From Halanaerobium congolense (lineage in GTDB: Bacteria > Bacillota > Halanaerobiia > Halanaerobiales > Halanaerobiaceae): a stretch of 64,000 bases of DNA. Positions 44,332 to 54,255 of the stretch are shown piece by piece; the first letter of the stretch is position 1, and the number at the start of each line of letters is the position of its first letter. Under the pieces are notes generated by a model. It worked only from the letters and a program-made list of their open reading frames with translations. It searched no databases and was not told where the DNA came from. The stretch spans positions 1 through 64,000 of the forward strand of contig NZ_SOEF01000003.1 in NCBI RefSeq assembly GCF_004366375.1. The letters run 5' to 3'. The position numbers were made by a program, and so were the translations under genes.

Positions 44332-44425
44332 TCCTCTTAAATCAATAATATAATAATTAATCTTATGATTAATTCTCTGCTAATTTTTTTATTCAATATA
44401 AATAATATTTTTCCTTTAATTTAAT

Positions 44426-45826
44426 CTAGGCAGCTGGAAAAATGAGTTTAAAGACTGTTCCGCCAGCTTCATTTTCAACTACAATTTTTCCTTGATGAGC
44501 ATCCATTAACTCTTTGACTACTGCGAGTCCAATACCGGTACCCTGATTACTCGAATTTCTTGATTTATCTGCCCTGTAAAATCTTTCGAAAATATAAGGT
44601 AGATCCTTGTCGCTAATTCCAACTCCACTGTCTCTAATAGCTATAGTTAATTTCTCTTGATCAGCTGAACTTTCAACTTCAATTTTTCCGTTAACAACAT
44701 TATATTTAATTGCATTTTCTATAATATTATTAAAAATTTGAAATAAACTATCTTTATCACCTTTAATATACAAGTTTGCATCCAATTTCAATTTCAGTTT
44801 AATATTTTTTTTATTTAAAAAATTATGGTGCTGTTTAATTACCTTTTTGATAATTGTATTTAAATTTACTTTTTCCTCAGTCAAATTAAATATTTTATTC
44901 TGAGCATTAGCAAATTCATTTAATTTTTCAATTAAAATAGTCATTCGCTGACTTTCTTCCTGCATTTCTTTGATGGTTTCCTGATCAGCTTCCATTTTTC
45001 CATCTTCTATTGCTTCAAGATAACCCTTAATCGTTGTTAAAGGAGTTCTTAATTCGTGAGCTAAATCAGAAGTAGATTCTTTTCTTATTTTTTCTAATTT
45101 ATGCAGTTTTCTGCTCATTAAATTAAAAGCATCTATTAGTTCTGCTAATTCGTCATCTCCTTTGCCTTCAATATTCTGCTGATAATTCCCTTGCGCAACT
45201 GCCAGAGCTGCATTTTTAACTTTGATTAAGGGACTTGTAATCTTTTTTGATAAAATAAAAGAAAGACCTATTATTAAAATAGTAACAAAAAACGCACTAA
45301 AAATTATTGCTCGATAAATATTGTTTTTAAAATAACTGTATAACTCTGAATCAAGCTGATTTTCTCCACTGACTTCTTTCCAGTGTAGGGTTAATACTTT
45401 TTCTCCATCTACAATAATATCCTTTTCTTTGTTTTGGCCGGGAAAATCATCCGGAAGCTGCCGCATCATATTCATATGATGCATTCGGCTTTCATTGTTC
45501 ATGCCCATTCTTCTCATCATATTAAACATCTGATTATTCTGAGCTGGAAAATATATAAATTCTCCCTTACTATCCTCAACCCAAATTGGAATTCTATTTG
45601 TACGGCTGAAATTTTCAACTAAAGATCTAATACTGCTGAAATTATTGTTATTAAAATTTTCCCCAATCATTTCTGCAAGTTCACTGATGTTTTCTTCCCG
45701 CTGCAGATTAATAAAATTATCAAATCTTTCTCCGATAGAAAAATTTATAAAAATACCAACTAATAAAAGAGAAAAAATTACCAGAATCAAAAATATTATA
45801 AATAACTTTTTCCCAAGCTTTGACAT
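44426..45826 (-). CDS. Sensor histidine kinase with Met/His-rich sensor loop
   Basis: A 466-residue kinase. It has two membrane helices (about residues 9-31 and 170-195) enclosing an external sensor of about 135 residues, then HAMP (SPLIKVKNAALAVAQGNYQQ) and the phospho-acceptor motif DLAHELRTPLTTIKGYLEAI. The ATPase motifs are IFNNIIENAIKYN, DSGVGISDKDLPYIFERFYR and GTGIGLAVVKELM. The sensor holds a methionine/histidine-rich stretch, NQMFNMMRRMGMNN then RMHHMNMMRQL (about residues 97-122), suggesting metal ion binding. It is translated from a start overlapping the stop of the response regulator gene. Confidence 0.9.
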   Translation of the reverse strand: MSKLGKKLFIIFLILVIFSLLLVGIFINFSIGERFDNFINLQREENISELAEMIGENFNNNNFSSIRSLVENFSRTNRIPIWVEDSKGEFIYFPAQNNQMFNMMRRMGMNNESRMHHMNMMRQLPDDFPGQNKEKDIIVDGEKVLTLHWKEVSGENQLDSELYSYFKNNIYRAIIFSAFFVTILIIGLSFILSKKITSPLIKVKNAALAVAQGNYQQNIEGKGDDELAELIDAFNLMSRKLHKLEKIRKESTSDLAHELRTPLTTIKGYLEAIEDGKMEADQETIKEMQEESQRMTILIEKLNEFANAQNKIFNLTEEKVNLNTIIKKVIKQHHNFLNKKNIKLKLKLDANLYIKGDKDSLFQIFNNIIENAIKYNVVNGKIEVESSADQEKLTIAIRDSGVGISDKDLPYIFERFYRADKSRNSSNQGTGIGLAVVKELMDAHQGKIVVENEAGGTVFKLIFPAA

Positions 45827-46503
45827 TAAATATCACCTATAAATTTATATCCGGCTCCATAAACAGTGACAATATATTGATCTTTTTCAAGATCTAATTT
45901 TTTTCTAATATTTTTAATGTGAACATCAATGGTTCTATCAAAACCACTGAATTCTAGCCCCATAACTTTATCTGCCAGCTGTTCTCTGCTTAAAACCTGC
46001 TCGGAATTGTTAATCAAAGTCATTAATATTTTAAACTCTGTATTTGTTAACTCGCAATCATTATTATTTTTTCTGACTATCATTTCTTCTGGATAAATTT
46101 TATATTCCCCATTATTTAAGCTGATTATATCTGCCCTCTCTTTATTCTGGCTGCGCCTTAAAATGGCTTTAACTCTCATTAATAGTTCGCGGGGGCTAAA
46201 TGGTTTACTTAAATAATCGTCTGCTCCATAATTGAATCCATCAATTTTATCTTCTTCACTGCTTTTAGCTGTCAGCATAATTATTGCAACATCAGAAATT
46301 TGTCTAATTTTCTGACAGACTTCCTCCCCACTGACTTTAGGCAGCATTAGATCTAAAATAATTAAATCAATTTCATTATTTTTAAAAATATTCAGGGCTT
46401 TTTCGCCATCTTCTGCTTCTAAAATAGAATAATCATCTTTAAGATAGCTTTTTATAATTTTTCTGATTTTAGCTTCATCTTCTACAACTAATATTTTTTC
46501 CAT
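45826..46503 (-). CDS. OmpR-family response regulator
   Basis: A 225-residue regulator. The receiver domain has acidic residues in ILVVEDEAKIRK, phospho-acceptor Asp in DLIILDLMLPKVSGEEV (about residue 51), the switch Thr in IIMLTAKSSEED and Lys in DYLSKPFSPREL. The C-terminal OmpR/PhoB winged helix ends with DRTIDVHIKNIRKKL and VTVYGAGYKF. Its stop overlaps the kinase start by one base in a TAATG-type junction, so the two form one operon. The target genes are unknown; the adjacent TonB cluster on the same strand is one candidate. Confidence 0.93.
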   Translation of the reverse strand: MEKILVVEDEAKIRKIIKSYLKDDYSILEAEDGEKALNIFKNNEIDLIILDLMLPKVSGEEVCQKIRQISDVAIIMLTAKSSEEDKIDGFNYGADDYLSKPFSPRELLMRVKAILRRSQNKERADIISLNNGEYKIYPEEMIVRKNNNDCELTNTEFKILMTLINNSEQVLSREQLADKVMGLEFSGFDRTIDVHIKNIRKKLDLEKDQYIVTVYGAGYKFIGDI

Positions 46504-46618
46504 TTTGACACCCCAAAAGATTCTTGATATTTAAAACAAATGAAAATCCCTAGCTATTATCTATTATATAACTTAAACCCCATAGAATACAAGTTAAAAT
46601 AAGATTAAAAAAGAAAAA

Positions 46619-46639
46619 TCTGCCCACCAAAATGGCAGA
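46619..46639 (-). terminator. Terminator after spoVS
   Basis: TCTGCC (46619-46624) pairs with GGCAGA (46634-46639). On the minus strand it is followed by TTTTTCTTTTTT. Confidence 0.75.
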
Positions 46640-46651
46640 CAGATAATTGAT

Positions 46652-46912
46652 TTATCTTGGTTCTACAATTAATTTTATCGCTGTTCTTTCTTCTCCGTCA
46701 ATTTCTATATCTGTGAAAGCAGGAATACAGATCAAATCAATACCACTTGGAGCTACAAAGCCTCTTGCAATTGCTACTGCCTTTACACCTTGATTAAGAG
46801 CTCCCGCACCAATAGCCTGTAGTTCGGCATTCCCTTGTTCTCTTAAAACACCGGCTAGAGCTCCAGCAACTTTGTTAGGACTAGAATTAGATGATACTTT
46901 TAATATTTCCAT
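46652..46912 (-). CDS. spoVS: Stage V sporulation protein S
   Basis: An 86-residue protein matching SpoVS almost throughout: MEILKVSSNSSPNKVAGALA, LQAIGAGALNQGVKAVAIAR and GIDLICIPAFTDIEIDGEER. It has an Alba-like fold and affects septation and spore coat/cortex steps in Bacillus, but is also kept in many bacteria that do not sporulate. It lies beside ymdB and rny, the usual Firmicute neighbourhood, and has its own terminator. Confidence 0.95.
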   Translation of the reverse strand: MEILKVSSNSSPNKVAGALAGVLREQGNAELQAIGAGALNQGVKAVAIARGFVAPSGIDLICIPAFTDIEIDGEERTAIKLIVEPR

Positions 46913-47008
46913 CTTCGTCTATTACCTCCTTGATTTGCTAATATATTATCTCCTTCTATATAATATATTATCCATAAATTAAATAAATTCCTGCTTTTTT
47001 ATAAAAAA

Positions 47009-47785
47009 TTATAAATTATTTTTCTTTATTTCCATGATTTGCTTCATCTGATTATTTTGATCATCTATTTTTAATAAAACTGCTTCTATTTTCACCTTGC
47101 CTTTGCCTACCTCATAGCTAACCGGCAGCGATGTCTTCATTTTCTCAACCATTTTGTCCGGCTTCATACCTAAGATTGAATCTACAGCTCCAGTTAAACC
47201 TGCATCAGTGATATAAGCAGTCCCTTCAGGAAAAATTTGAGCATCATTTGTCTGAACATGGGTATGAGTTCCAATTACAGCCGAAGCCATTCCATCTACA
47301 GCCCGGGCAAATGCCATTTTTTCTCCCGTGGCTTCTGCATGAAAATCAACTAAAATGATATCAGAATCTTTGATTTTGGGATACAGCTCAATAAATTTAT
47401 GATAGGGAGAATCATTGTTACCCATATATACCTGTCCGATTAAATTTACAACAGTAATTTTTTTATTATTAATTTCTACTGTCTGCCAACCTCTGCCAGG
47501 ATTATTATCAGGAAAATTTAAAGGTCTAATTAAATTAGGATCCTGATCAATAAATTTAAAGATATCTCTATTATCCCAGGTATGATTTCCCATAGTAAAA
47601 AAATCTATCCCATAGCCATACAGTTCTTCAGCTACCTTTTTAGTCATTCCAAAACCACCGGCTGAATTTTCACCATTTGCAATTATAAAGTCTAGTTTAT
47701 GTTCTTTTTTTAATTTTTCTAAAAAAAATCTAACAGCACGTCTTCCAGCTCTTCCAACTATATCTCCAACAAATAAAATATTCAT
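47009..47785 (-). CDS. ymdB: YmdB-family metallophosphodiesterase
   Basis: A 258-residue protein of the YmdB family (TIGR00282). Metal-binding motifs are FVGDIVGRAGRRA (residues about 5-17), ANGENSAGGFGMT, GNHTWDNRD, DFHAEATGEK and GTHTHVQTND. In Bacillus YmdB hydrolyses cyclic nucleotides and influences biofilm and motility. The gene follows rny, as in many Firmicutes, with a terminator-like hairpin between them. Confidence 0.93.
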   Translation of the reverse strand: MNILFVGDIVGRAGRRAVRFFLEKLKKEHKLDFIIANGENSAGGFGMTKKVAEELYGYGIDFFTMGNHTWDNRDIFKFIDQDPNLIRPLNFPDNNPGRGWQTVEINNKKITVVNLIGQVYMGNNDSPYHKFIELYPKIKDSDIILVDFHAEATGEKMAFARAVDGMASAVIGTHTHVQTNDAQIFPEGTAYITDAGLTGAVDSILGMKPDKMVEKMKTSLPVSYEVGKGKVKIEAVLLKIDDQNNQMKQIMEIKKNNL

Positions 47786-47824
47786 TTTAACTCTCCCACT
47801 TAAATTTATTGTAAAATTTATAAA

Positions 47825-47845
47825 AGGCTCCTCAAAGAGGAGCCT
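47825..47845 (-). terminator. Terminator after rny
   Basis: AGGCTCCTC (47825-47833) and GAGGAGCCT (47837-47845) form a 9-base-pair stem with a three-base loop, followed on the minus strand by TTTATAAATTTT. Confidence 0.75.
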
Positions 47846-47868
47846 ATTAATTTCAGAATTAGTTATTT

Positions 47869-49413
47869 TTATTTAGCATAATCTACCACTCTGGTTTCAC
47901 GAATTATAACAACTTTGATCTGTCCAGGGTAGTCGAGATTTTTTTCAATCTTTTTAGTAATATCTCTAACCATTTTTGTGCTTGCAATATCATTGATCTT
48001 ATCAGGCTCAACAATTACTCTAATTTCACGTCCTGCCTGTATTGCATATGCTTTTTCTACACCTTCAAAGGACTCACCAATTTCTTCTAACTCTTCAAGT
48101 CTCTTAATATAAGACTCTAATGTTTCTTTTCTAGCTCCAGGTCTTGCAGCTGAAATCGCGTCAGCAGCAGCTACTAAAACAGCTTCTACTGATTTGAACT
48201 CAACATCATTATGATGAGCTTCAATTGTATGAATTACCTTTTCACTTTCACCATGTTTCCTTGCAGTTTCTACACCAAGTTCAACATGAGTACCTTCCAT
48301 ATCATGATCTATTGCTTTACCGATGTCATGGAGTAAACCTCCACGTCTTGCAAGTGCAACATCAGCTCCTAACTCAGCAGCCATAATGCTTGCCAAATAG
48401 GACACTTCAATTGCGTGTTGTAATACATTTTGTCCATAACTTGTTCTAAACTTCAATCTTCCTAATAACTTAACTAATTCAGGATTTAAACCATGAACTC
48501 CTGTATCGAAGGTTGCCTGTTCACCAATTTCTTTAATATGCTGATCTAATTCTTTCTCAGCTTTTTCAACCATTTCCTCTATACGAGCTGGATGAATTCG
48601 ACCATCAACAATTAGCTTTTCTAAAGCAATTCTTGCAATTTCGCGTCTGATAGGATCAAAACCAGAAATAACAACTGCTTCAGGGGTATCATCGATAATT
48701 AAATCAATCCCTGTTAAGCTTTCTAAAGTCCTGATGTTTCTTCCTTCACGACCTATGATTCTACCTTTCATATCATCATTTGGAAGATTAACAACAGACA
48801 CAGTTGATTCTGTTACATGATCAGCCGCAGATCTCTGTATTGCAAGAGATATTATCTCTCTAGCTTTTTTCTCAGATTCTTCTTTAGCCTGAGCTTCTTT
48901 TTCTTTAATCAGCTTAGCATATTCATGATCAAGTTCAGATTCTACTTTATTTAAAAGATATTCTCTGGCCTCATTTTCTGAGAAGCTAGATATTCTTTCT
49001 AATTTCTCTTTCTGTTCCTTCTTTATTTCTTCAATTTCCCCTTCAGCCTTAGTCAAATTCTTATCTCGATCTTTAATACTCTGTTCTTTTCGTTCTAAAT
49101 TTTCAGATTTGCGATCAAGATTTTCTTCTTTGTGCATCAGTCTATTTTCTAACTTCTGCAGTTCATCTCTTCTTTTTTGACTTTCTTTATTTGCTTCTTC
49201 TCGAATTTGATGAGCTTCTTCTTTAGCTTCAAGAGTAATTTCCTTCTTTTTCGCCTTTGCATCTCTTTCTGCATCTTGGATAATCTTCTCTGCTTCTTGT
49301 TCTGCAGACTGCATACGTGCTTTCGCAATATATTTTCGAATTAAATACCCAATTACAATCCCGAGAGGTAGGGCAATTATAAAATAAAACACACCTCCAT
49401 TAATAATATTCAC
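47869..49413 (-). CDS. rny: Ribonuclease Y
   Basis: A 514-residue membrane-anchored endoribonuclease that starts decay of many mRNAs in Firmicutes. It has an N-terminal transmembrane helix ([20 protein letters not shown], residues 8-27). A long coiled coil spans about 30-190, then a KH domain ([20 protein letters not shown]) and an HD domain ([20 protein letters not shown]). The gene order recA-recX-rny-ymdB-spoVS is conserved in the phylum. Confidence 0.97.
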   Translation of the reverse strand: MNIINGGVFYFIIALPLGIVIGYLIRKYIAKARMQSAEQEAEKIIQDAERDAKAKKKEITLEAKEEAHQIREEANKESQKRRDELQKLENRLMHKEENLDRKSENLERKEQSIKDRDKNLTKAEGEIEEIKKEQKEKLERISSFSENEAREYLLNKVESELDHEYAKLIKEKEAQAKEESEKKAREIISLAIQRSAADHVTESTVSVVNLPNDDMKGRIIGREGRNIRTLESLTGIDLIIDDTPEAVVISGFDPIRREIARIALEKLIVDGRIHPARIEEMVEKAEKELDQHIKEIGEQATFDTGVHGLNPELVKLLGRLKFRTSYGQNVLQHAIEVSYLASIMAAELGADVALARRGGLLHDIGKAIDHDMEGTHVELGVETARKHGESEKVIHTIEAHHNDVEFKSVEAVLVAAADAISAARPGARKETLESYIKRLEELEEIGESFEGVEKAYAIQAGREIRVIVEPDKINDIASTKMVRDITKKIEKNLDYPGQIKVVIIRETRVVDYAK

Positions 49414-49524
49414 CCCCTGTCTATATTCAGTTTTTTTAATTTTTTATTTACATTTTCTAATAATATTTTAACTTTTTTATTGGCTTATGTCAAGAAAATA
49501 GTGCATTCTGGAATAAAAAGGAAA

Positions 49525-49544
49525 AAGCCTGCAGATACAGGCTT
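49525..49544 (-). terminator. Terminator after recX
   Basis: AAGCCTG (49525-49531) pairs with CAGGCTT (49538-49544). On the minus strand it lies past the recX stop and is followed by TTTTCCTTTTT. Confidence 0.75.
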
Positions 49545-49555
49545 CTGTTAAAAAT

Positions 49556-50017
49556 TTATTTATCTGTTACTTGGTAAATTAAATCATAGCTAAATCCTTT
49601 ATTTGCCAAATAATTTTTTAATTTATAGCTGGAGCTATCTTCTTCAGTTCTCCGCCGCAGCCATTTATCTTTAAGATATTCAGCCATCTCTAATTCTTCC
49701 TGATTGCTGAGATATTGATTCAGTGCATTATTTATAATTCTCTGGTTTAAACCTTTATTTTTTAATTCTTTATAGATCAACTTGCGGCCGCGTGGATGAT
49801 GTTTTTTGCGGGATCGAATCCACATTTCAGCAAAGCGTTCTTCATTTAGATAGTCTTTTTCTAAAAGAAAATCAACTACTGCTTTTATAATTTCTTCTTC
49901 AAAATCTTTTTTCCTTAATCGATCTTCAATTTCTTTGATTGTTCTTTCACGATAGCTCAGCAGTTTGAATGCTTTATTTCGGGCCTGAGAAAATTTTTCT
50001 TTGTCTATTTGATCCAT
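49556..50017 (-). CDS. recX: RecX regulatory protein
   Basis: A 153-residue protein built of three-helix RecX repeats. Landmarks are KLLSYRERTIKEIEDRLRKK, VVDFLLEKDYLNEERFAEMW and SRKKHHPRGRKLIYKELKNK. RecX binds the RecA filament and limits its activity. It lies six bases downstream of recA in the same transcription unit, the usual arrangement. Confidence 0.92.
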   Translation of the reverse strand: MDQIDKEKFSQARNKAFKLLSYRERTIKEIEDRLRKKDFEEEIIKAVVDFLLEKDYLNEERFAEMWIRSRKKHHPRGRKLIYKELKNKGLNQRIINNALNQYLSNQEELEMAEYLKDKWLRRRTEEDSSSYKLKNYLANKGFSYDLIYQVTDK

Positions 50018-50023
50018 TTAAAA

Positions 50024-51067
50024 TTATTCCTCTTCCTTTTCTTTCTTATCTTCACTTTCTTCTACATCTTCGCCTTCAACCAGGCCAACTTTAACCCTGA
50101 TCTTATTATCTATTTCTTCCATGACTTCGGGATTATCACGCAGAAACTCTTTTGAATTTTCTCTACCCTGACCAAGTCGGACATCTCCATATGAATACCA
50201 GGAGCCCGCTCTATCTACAATACCTGTCTCTTCAGCCATATCAAGAATACATCCCGATTGAGAAATACCTGTACCATACATAATATCAAACTGACAATTT
50301 CTGAAAGGAGCAGCAACCTTATTTTTTACAACCTTAACCTTAGCTGTACTACCAATCAATTTATCTCCATCTTTAATAGTCTGTGACCTTCTCATTTCTA
50401 TTCTAACAGAAGAATAAAATTTAAGTGCACGACCACCTGGAGTTGTTTCTGGATTACCAAACATTACTCCAATTTTTTCTCGAATCTGATTAATAAAAAC
50501 TACAGCTGCTTTTGACTTACTGATAGCCCCTGATAATTTACGCATAGCCTGTGACATTAATCTTGCCTGTAGACCCATATGAGAATCTCCCATATCACCT
50601 TCTAATTCTGCTTTTGGCACTAGAGCAGCAACTGAGTCAATAACAACCAAATCAACTGCATTACTGCGGACAAGGGCTTCTCCAATTTCTAAAGCTTCTT
50701 CCCCACTATCGGGCTGTGAAATTAAAAGATTATCAATATTAACTCCCAAATTTTTTGCATATTTTGGATCAAGGGCATGTTCGGCATCAATAAAAGCAGC
50801 TATCCCATCCAGTTTCTGAGCTTCGGCTATAATATGCAAAGCTAAAGTTGTTTTACCTGATGATTCGTTACCATATAATTCAATTATTCTTCCTTTTGGA
50901 ATACCACCTATGCCTAGCGCTAAGTCTAGCGGTAAAGCTCCTGTAGGAATCGCTTCTACATTTAATTTCTGTGAATCTCCCAATCTCATAATTGAGCCTT
51001 TACCAAATTGTTTTTCTATTCGATTAATCGCCTTATCAAGCGCTTTTTCTTTATCACTAGTTGCCAA
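50024..51067 (-). CDS. recA: Recombinase RecA
   Basis: A 347-residue recombinase and SOS co-protease. The P-loop is [18 protein letters not shown]. Other family stretches are [54 protein letters not shown] and [22 protein letters not shown]-terminal acidic tail, [12 protein letters not shown], ends the protein. The start is taken as TTG at 51065-51067 (encoding [10 protein letters not shown]...), preceded by GGGGAGGA; an upstream in-frame ATG would overlap the promoter. A LexA-box-like site lies in the promoter. recX follows. Confidence 0.96.
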   Translation of the reverse strand: MATSDKEKALDKAINRIEKQFGKGSIMRLGDSQKLNVEAIPTGALPLDLALGIGGIPKGRIIELYGNESSGKTTLALHIIAEAQKLDGIAAFIDAEHALDPKYAKNLGVNIDNLLISQPDSGEEALEIGEALVRSNAVDLVVIDSVAALVPKAELEGDMGDSHMGLQARLMSQAMRKLSGAISKSKAAVVFINQIREKIGVMFGNPETTPGGRALKFYSSVRIEMRRSQTIKDGDKLIGSTAKVKVVKNKVAAPFRNCQFDIMYGTGISQSGCILDMAEETGIVDRAGSWYSYGDVRLGQGRENSKEFLRDNPEVMEEIDNKIRVKVGLVEGEDVEESEDKKEKEEE

Positions 51068-51119
51068 GTTTATCTTCCTCCCCAAATTTATTTTAACTGC
51101 AATTTTTGTCTTTAAATAT

Positions 51120-51148
51120 ATTATAGAACAAATGTTTAATGAATGCAA
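51120..51148 (-). promoter_or_regulatory. recA promoter with LexA-box-like site in the spacer
   Basis: Minus-strand TTGCAT (complement of 51143-51148), 17-base spacer, TATAAT (complement of 51120-51125). GAAC-AAAT-GTTT (51126-51137) occupies the spacer, the same geometry as in the yneA promoter. Confidence 0.75.
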
Positions 51149-51161
51149 GCTTTAATTTCTA

Positions 51162-51704
51162 TTAAATGGAAATTAATTTAATATATTCCGAACCCTCTGG
51201 CTTCAAGTTGCTCTGGTAAAGGGTAACAGCCTTAATTTCTGCAAAAATATTAATAAAATTAGGGTCTCTAAATTTATCATTGATTTTTAAAGGTCCATTT
51301 TTTGATCTACCCAAAGTTAAATGGGGAATGAAATTTCTATCACTTTTAGCAAAACCATACTTTTTTAATTCAGCTTCTAAATTTTGATGAAGATTTTTTA
51401 AAAAATCTTCACCTTCATCAACAGCTAAATATAGAACCTTTGCTCTTTCCAAATCTGGAAAAGCATCAATTTTATTAAAATTAATATATCTATTTTTGCT
51501 TATAAATTCAATGTTTTTTAAGGCTTCAATTAGCTTATTTTTTTCAGCTTCTGAGCTCTCACCAATAAATTTCAGAGTTAAATGCCATTGATCTTTATTA
51601 ACCCATTTAAAATGAGATTTTAAGTCAGTTTTTATTAAATCAAGTTTTTTATCAATTAAATTTTTACTTCTACTGTTGATATCAACCGCTATAAAAAGTC
51701 GCAT
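51162..51704 (-). CDS. thpR: RNA 2',3'-cyclic phosphodiesterase (2H family)
   Basis: A protein of about 180 residues of the 2'-5' RNA ligase-like 2H phosphoesterase family. Both HxTx motifs are present: WHLTLKFIGE (about residues 41-50) and IPHLTLGRSKNG (about 123-134). It opens cyclic phosphate ends of RNA in vitro; the cellular role is unsettled. The start is taken as the ATG at 51702-51704 because AAAGGGTG is then properly spaced; a GTG nine bases upstream is too close. It lies between a TPR gene and recA. Confidence 0.87.
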   Translation of the reverse strand: MRLFIAVDINSRSKNLIDKKLDLIKTDLKSHFKWVNKDQWHLTLKFIGESSEAEKNKLIEALKNIEFISKNRYINFNKIDAFPDLERAKVLYLAVDEGEDFLKNLHQNLEAELKKYGFAKSDRNFIPHLTLGRSKNGPLKINDKFRDPNFINIFAEIKAVTLYQSNLKPEGSEYIKLISI

Positions 51705-51716
51705 ATCTGACACCCT

Positions 51717-52922
51717 TTAATTATTAATACCCAATTCAGTTTCAACCTCATCTAATAATTTCCTTGCATCCTGATAATTATCATTAATATGCAGAGCTTT
51801 TCTTAACTCAGCCCTGGCAGCTTCTAACATATCTGCTCGATAATAAGCTAAGCCTAAATAATAACGACTTTCTGTATACTCAAGATTTTTTTCAACTGCA
51901 AGTGAAAATCGAGAAATGGCTCTATAATTTTCTTCTCTTTCAAGATGAATTCTACCTTCTGCTAAATAGGCCTGAACATAATTATTATTATATTTAAGTG
52001 ATTGACTGTAATAATTTAGAGCCTGATCAAAATTGCCTCGTTTTTTTTCAATCTGTCCTAACAAATAATAACCATAATAAGAATTAGAATTAATTTTAAC
52101 AGCCTTTTTTAAAGCAGATTCTGCCTCATCATAGTTTCCTAATTTTAGATAACTCTCACCTAAACCAATATAATATGGTGCAAAATCATCTCTCATTTTA
52201 ATTCCCTGTTTAAAAATAGATACTGCTGAATTATAATTCTCAATTTTTTGATATAAATTACCCAGATTCAAATATAATGAAGATTGAGATCCGTTTAATT
52301 CTAAGGCAGATTCATAATATTTTACAGCTTGATTTAAGTTCTCATTTTCTTCTTCAATTCTAGCAAGATTTAAATAATCAACTGCAGTTGGTTTATTATT
52401 AATTATTTTCTGGTATAATTCTTTGGCTTTATTCAAATCATTATTTTCCAGATAAACATAAGCTAAATCACGTTTAAACTGAATATCTTGAACTCCAAGT
52501 TCTTCTGCAGTTTTTAAATACTTTAAAGCTTCCTCAAAATCTGCACTATCAAATTGATTGTTCTTATTTAAATAAAGTTCTCCAACCCGCCAATTTAATT
52601 TTCCACTTTGATAACCCAGCTCATTCATTCTTTTTAAATAGTTAACAGCTTTAACAGACTGATTCCTATTAACAGCTGTCATCGTTGAATAATATAAGAC
52701 ACTAAATTTTAAACCTTCATCCAGCTTTTTGTTCTCAATTAAATTATTAAATTTTTCTTCTGCCAGAGCATAATTACCCTGATTGTAATCATTTAAAGCT
52801 TCTGTAAAAATTTCTGAAGCTGTCGGCTCTGCTTCTACTGCTTCCTCCTGAGCTAAAATAGGACCTGCAAATGAAATTAGCAGTACTAGAATTAATGTTA
52901 TATTAATAAGTTTTTTAAACAT
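51717..52922 (-). CDS. Exported TPR-repeat protein
   Basis: A protein of about 401 residues with a signal peptide (KKLINITLILVLLISFAGPILA) followed by about nine to ten tetratricopeptide repeats from residue 35 to the end. Clear repeats are AYVYLENNDLNKAKELYQKI, LYLNLGNLYQKIENYNSAVS and YYGYYLLGQIEKKRGNFDQA. The start is the ATG at 52920-52922, which overlaps the end of cinA by eight bases; a longer start lacks a ribosome binding site. It is probably a periplasmic scaffold; partner unknown. Confidence 0.85.
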   Translation of the reverse strand: MFKKLINITLILVLLISFAGPILAQEEAVEAEPTASEIFTEALNDYNQGNYALAEEKFNNLIENKKLDEGLKFSVLYYSTMTAVNRNQSVKAVNYLKRMNELGYQSGKLNWRVGELYLNKNNQFDSADFEEALKYLKTAEELGVQDIQFKRDLAYVYLENNDLNKAKELYQKIINNKPTAVDYLNLARIEEENENLNQAVKYYESALELNGSQSSLYLNLGNLYQKIENYNSAVSIFKQGIKMRDDFAPYYIGLGESYLKLGNYDEAESALKKAVKINSNSYYGYYLLGQIEKKRGNFDQALNYYSQSLKYNNNYVQAYLAEGRIHLEREENYRAISRFSLAVEKNLEYTESRYYLGLAYYRADMLEAARAELRKALHINDNYQDARKLLDEVETELGINN

Positions 52923-54177
52923 TATTTTCCTCTCTTTCTCTAATGAGTTTATAAATTTCCAAAAGGGCAATTTGAGATGTATAAAAACGATTCATTTTTC
53001 TACCATAATTCTTTAAAATTTTAAAAGTTTTTATTTCACCTTGATAATAAAGAGCTAAATACATTGTTCCGGCATTTTTGCCATTATGATCTGAGGGACC
53101 AGCTGCTCCTGTTGAGGCAAGAACAAAATCAGTTTTAAAGATTTCTGCTGCATTTTCTGCCATTTTGATTGCACATTCTTCACTAACAACACCATATTTC
53201 TTTAAAAATTCGGAATCAATATTTAATAAGTTCTCTTTTATTTTTTTATTATAGGCAACTATAGAGCCCCAAAAATATTGGGAACTGCCTCCTTTTTCTG
53301 TTAACCGCTCAGCAATCAAACCTCCAGTAAAAGATTCAGCAGTAGCAATACTTAAATTTTTAGAAATTAATATTTTATGAACTTTAGATAAAATATCTTC
53401 TCCATCTTCTCCATAAATATGATTTTCAAAATTACTTTTGATTTTTTTGGAAGCTTCGTTGATGATTTCTCTTTTTAAGTTTTGATCATTTATTTTGCTG
53501 CTGTCAATTTTAAGTCTCAGCTTAACCTCTGCTCTGCCGGCCTGATAACTAATTTCTAAAGCTGAATTAAGTTCTAATTTTTCTATTTCTGCTGCAAGTG
53601 TTGATTCTCCAATGCCAATAAAATTGAATTCTTTAATTAATAAACTGTTTTTGGTCAGATTTACCAGCTGAGATTTAATTTTATTTTTAAATAAATACTT
53701 TAGTTCAGATGGAACTCCTGGTAATAAATAAAATCTTTTATTATCAATTTCTATTTTTAAGGCAGGAGCTGTACCCCTGTTATTTTCAATAATCTCCGCC
53801 CCGGTTGGAAAATATGCCTGAGATAGATTATTTGAAGTCATATCAGATTGATAATTACAAAAAATATCTTTCAACCGGTTTTCAATTTCTTCAGAATAAT
53901 GAAGTTCTAAATTCATTGCTTCTGCAAAAGCTTCTTTAGTTTGATCATCTTTAGTAGGTCCCAGCCCACCTGTAATAAAAATCAAATCTGCATTTTTTGC
54001 AGCCTTTTCAATAGTCTGCTTAATTTTTTCTTTTTCATCACCACAAACACAAATATTTTCTATTTTAAAACCTAAATCATTTAAATTTTTAGCTAAGAAT
54101 TTTGAGTTGCTGTCTTGTACAAGTCCACTAATCAATTCTGATCCAGTTGCTACTATTGCTGTTCTCAATATTTCCAC
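52915..54177 (-). CDS. cinA: CinA-like protein (damage-inducible/nicotinamide mononucleotide deamidase)
   Basis: A 420-residue protein with both CinA domains. The N-terminal MoCF/COG1058 domain has ATGSELISGLVQDSNSKFLA (residues about 10-29) and FITGGLGPTKDDQTKEAFAE. The C-terminal PncC-type amidohydrolase domain has TAESFTGGLIAERLTEKGGS and STGAAGPSDHNGKNAGTMYL. It clears oxidised or deamidated pyridine nucleotides and lies upstream of recA in many Firmicutes, as here. Confidence 0.94.
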   Translation of the reverse strand: MEILRTAIVATGSELISGLVQDSNSKFLAKNLNDLGFKIENICVCGDEKEKIKQTIEKAAKNADLIFITGGLGPTKDDQTKEAFAEAMNLELHYSEEIENRLKDIFCNYQSDMTSNNLSQAYFPTGAEIIENNRGTAPALKIEIDNKRFYLLPGVPSELKYLFKNKIKSQLVNLTKNSLLIKEFNFIGIGESTLAAEIEKLELNSALEISYQAGRAEVKLRLKIDSSKINDQNLKREIINEASKKIKSNFENHIYGEDGEDILSKVHKILISKNLSIATAESFTGGLIAERLTEKGGSSQYFWGSIVAYNKKIKENLLNIDSEFLKKYGVVSEECAIKMAENAAEIFKTDFVLASTGAAGPSDHNGKNAGTMYLALYYQGEIKTFKILKNYGRKMNRFYTSQIALLEIYKLIREREENNV

Positions 54178-54209
54178 CTCTTATTAATTATACCATTTTA
54201 GACAAAAAA

Positions 54210-54232
54210 AATCGACCCTCTAAAGATCGATT
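54210..54232 (-). terminator. Short terminator between pgpA and cinA
   Basis: AATCGA (54210-54215) pairs with TCGATT (54227-54232). The minus-strand sequence after it reads TTTTTTTG. The stem is only six base pairs. Confidence 0.5.
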
Positions 54233-54255
54233 GAATTAGAATCAGATTAAAATAA

